Made by a program: the position numbers and the translations under genes
Notes under the pieces: model-generated
What the model saw: only the letters and a program-made list of their open reading frames with translations
What the model was told of the DNA's origin: nothing
The model's database searches: none
In this document: positions 4,368 through 6,412 of the stretch, piece after piece
Position numbering within the stretch: the first letter of the stretch is position 1
How the letters are laid out: each line of letters opens with the position of its first letter
Origin: an uncultured Bacteroidales bacterium
Lineage (GTDB): Bacteria; Bacteroidota; Bacteroidia; Bacteroidales; Muribaculaceae
NCBI GenBank assembly: GCA_947177325.1
Contig: CAMWUH010000127.1
Span: forward strand, 1 to 6,412
Direction: 5' to 3'
DNA: 6,412 nucleotides

Positions 4368-6412
4368 ATGAAAAATTATCTGTTAACCGGATTGGTAGCA
4401 GCCGCAATCTTGGGCTCTACCTCCTGCAAAAAAACTGACATGGAAGCAGAAAATCCATTCTTGCAACCTTACTCCACCGAGTTTGAAATCCCGCCGTTTG
4501 ACCAAATCGAAACCGGCCACTACCTGCCGGCTTTCACCGAAGGCATCAAGCAAGCCCGCGAGGAAATTTCGGCAATCGCCAACAATCCCGAGCCGGCTAC
4601 TTTCGAAAACACCATTCTGGCTATGGATATGGCCGGCTCAACACTCGACCGCGTTTCGCGCGTGTTCTTCGCTCTCATCGAAGCCGACTCTACGCCCGAG
4701 CTTATAGAGCTCAACGAGCAAATCTCCTCGATGGTGGCCCAATTCAACGACGACGTTATGCTCAACGACACCCTCTTTGCCCGCGTCAAAGCAGTCAAAG
4801 AGATGGCTGACACGGTAGAGCTCCCCGTAGACCAACAGCGCGCAATCGAAAAACGATACAAAGAGTTTGTGCGCAACGGCGCCCTCCTCTCAGCTGAGGA
4901 TAAAGAAACCCTCAAGAGTCTCAACCTGCAGCTCAACGACCTCTACAACAAATTCAACAAGAACCTGTTGGCGGCCAACAATGAGTTTGCGGTATTCGTC
5001 AACGACTCAACCCGCCTTTCAGGTATCCCCGCCAATGTTGTAGCCAACGCTGCCGAAGAAGCCAAAGCCCGCGGCCACGAAGGAGAATGGGCCTTCACGC
5101 TTCATGCGCCATCACGTCTGCCCGTGCTCTCATCGGCCGACGACCGCCAGCTCCGCCACGACATCTATCGCGGCTACACCTCGCAGGCATCTTCGGGCGA
5201 CAACAACAATATCCCCGTCATCAACGACATTCTCAAGGTGCGCTCACAAAAAGCCAAGCTCCTGGGCTTCAAAGATTTCGCCTCTTATCAGACTGACAAC
5301 GTCATGGCCGGCACCCCTCAGGCTGCAATCGACTTGCTGATGAAAGTGTGGAAACCGACCGTTGACCGCGTGAAAGAAGAGGTTGCCGAGATGCAGGCAA
5401 TCGTCGACGAAGAGGGTGGCAACTTCAAAATCGAGCCTTGGGACTATTACTACTACGCCGAAAAAGTGCGTGCTAAAAAATATGCATTCAACGAAGCCGA
5501 CCTGCAACCATACTTCGCCGTTGACTCCGTTCGCAAAGGCATCTTCACTCTCGCCGAGCGCCTTTATGGTGTGAAATTCCGCGAGCTCCCCGATGCACCC
5601 AAATATCACCCCGACGTTAACGTCTATGAAGTGACCGACAAAGATGGCAACCACGTGGCCGTGTTCATGACCGACTACTTCTCTCGCCCCTCAAAACGCC
5701 AAGGCGCATGGATGGACGAGATGAAATCATCTTACATACTCGGCGACACACTGGCCGTGCGCCCGATTATCTACAACGTCGGCAACTTCACCAAGCCTGC
5801 CGGCGATATGCCGTCACTGCTCACTCTTGATGAAGTGGCTACAATGTTCCACGAATTTGGCCACGGCCTCCACGGTATGCTCTCTCGTGCCCGCTACAAA
5901 TCGCAATCAGGCACAGCAGTTGACCGCGACTTCGTTGAGCTCCCCTCACAAATCACCGAGCACTGGGCTCTCGAACCTGAATTGCTCAACGTCTACGCCC
6001 ACCACTACGTAACCGGCGACACCATCCCTGCCGAGCTCGTTGCGAAAATCCAGGCAGCATCGGCCCACAACGCCGGCTTCAGCCTCGCCGAACGCATCTC
6101 GGCAGCCTATCTCGACCTCAAATTCGGACAGCTCAATCCCGAGGGGGACACTGACGTGATGGGCTTTGAAGAAGCCGTAATCAATGAACTCGGTATGCCC
6201 CGCGAAGTTGAATACCGCTACCATTCACCCTACTTCAAACACATCTTCGGCAGCGACCACTACGCTTCAGGCTATTACACCTATCTCTGGGCTGAAGTGC
6301 TCGATACCGACGGCTTTGAGCTCTTCAAGCAGCGTGGCGTGTTTGACCCCGAAACAGCTCGTTCATTTAAAGAGAACATTCTTGAGCGCGGCGGCTCTGA
6401 CGACCCCATGAA
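4368..6412 (+). CDS. dcp: M3 family zinc metallopeptidase, dipeptidyl carboxypeptidase type, predicted lipoprotein (3' end outside window)
   Basis: The frame opens with ATG at 4368 and stays open to the window edge, giving 681 full codons with no stop. M3 oligopeptidases cut short peptides using one zinc; the Dcp subgroup removes C-terminal dipeptides. The zinc motif is HEFGH at residues 495-499 (5850-5864), with His495, His499 and catalytic Glu496. The third ligand, Glu524, lies in RDFVELPSQITEHW. Near the end, SPYFKHIFGSDHYASGYYTYLW carries the substrate-binding tyrosines (Tyr632 and Tyr639, seven apart as in the family). Residues 1-20 (KNYLLTGLVAAAILGSTSC) look like a lipoprotein signal with Cys20 lipidated, though the box STSC is not classical. 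The mature protein would be tethered in the periplasm or outer membrane. Family members have about 680 to 720 residues, and only some 30 to 40 seem to be missing here. The gene lies 25 bases after the EEP gene, so it is probably co-transcribed. Confidence 0.93.
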   Translation, partial: MKNYLLTGLVAAAILGSTSCKKTDMEAENPFLQPYSTEFEIPPFDQIETGHYLPAFTEGIKQAREEISAIANNPEPATFENTILAMDMAGSTLDRVSRVFFALIEADSTPELIELNEQISSMVAQFNDDVMLNDTLFARVKAVKEMADTVELPVDQQRAIEKRYKEFVRNGALLSAEDKETLKSLNLQLNDLYNKFNKNLLAANNEFAVFVNDSTRLSGIPANVVANAAEEAKARGHEGEWAFTLHAPSRLPVLSSADDRQLRHDIYRGYTSQASSGDNNNIPVINDILKVRSQKAKLLGFKDFASYQTDNVMAGTPQAAIDLLMKVWKPTVDRVKEEVAEMQAIVDEEGGNFKIEPWDYYYYAEKVRAKKYAFNEADLQPYFAVDSVRKGIFTLAERLYGVKFRELPDAPKYHPDVNVYEVTDKDGNHVAVFMTDYFSRPSKRQGAWMDEMKSSYILGDTLAVRPIIYNVGNFTKPAGDMPSLLTLDEVATMFHEFGHGLHGMLSRARYKSQSGTAVDRDFVELPSQITEHWALEPELLNVYAHHYVTGDTIPAELVAKIQAASAHNAGFSLAERISAAYLDLKFGQLNPEGDTDVMGFEEAVINELGMPREVEYRYHSPYFKHIFGSDHYASGYYTYLWAEVLDTDGFELFKQRGVFDPETARSFKENILERGGSDDPM

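Overview
The window reads as chromosomal DNA from a member of the Bacteroidota, most likely the order Bacteroidales. A moderately GC-rich gut lineage such as the Muribaculaceae would fit, but this is inference. The reasons are: the start codons have no Shine-Dalgarno sequence and sit behind A/T-rich leaders; the HU gene has a match to the Bacteroides promoter form (TTG about 19 bases before TAnnTTTG); the rhomboid and M3 peptidase subtypes are those I associate with Bacteroidales; and the M3 peptidase has a lipoprotein signal.

Layout. At the left edge is the 3' part of a rhuM-like gene (+ strand), cut by the window. Positions 840-1024 lie between convergent genes and hold a perfect 13-bp inverted repeat followed by five tandem 21-25 bp units, each with a small palindrome. 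Next is a complete HU-family histone-like gene on the minus strand. An A/T-rich divergent promoter region (1298-1509) follows. After it, four genes run rightwards on the + strand with short gaps (49, 36 and 25 bases) and probably form one operon: two different rhomboid intramembrane serine proteases, a membrane-anchored endonuclease/exonuclease/phosphatase (EEP) family protein, and an M3-family zinc metallopeptidase with a lipoprotein signal (dipeptidyl carboxypeptidase type). The last gene is open at the right edge and lacks only about its last 30 to 40 codons.

How they may work together. Most of the + strand products act at or beyond the inner membrane: two proteases that cut membrane helices, a predicted periplasm-facing EEP phosphodiesterase/phosphatase, and a lipid-anchored oligopeptidase. 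Co-transcription and envelope location suggest a cell-envelope function, but no shared pathway can be read from the sequence. HU looks independently controlled, and rhuM looks like accessory DNA placed next to a housekeeping block.

I see no clear new defence system, CRISPR array, tRNA, rRNA or insertion sequence. The least explained element is the tandem palindromic repeat array between rhuM and HU. The least characterised gene arrangement is the pair of differently built rhomboids with the membrane EEP protein.
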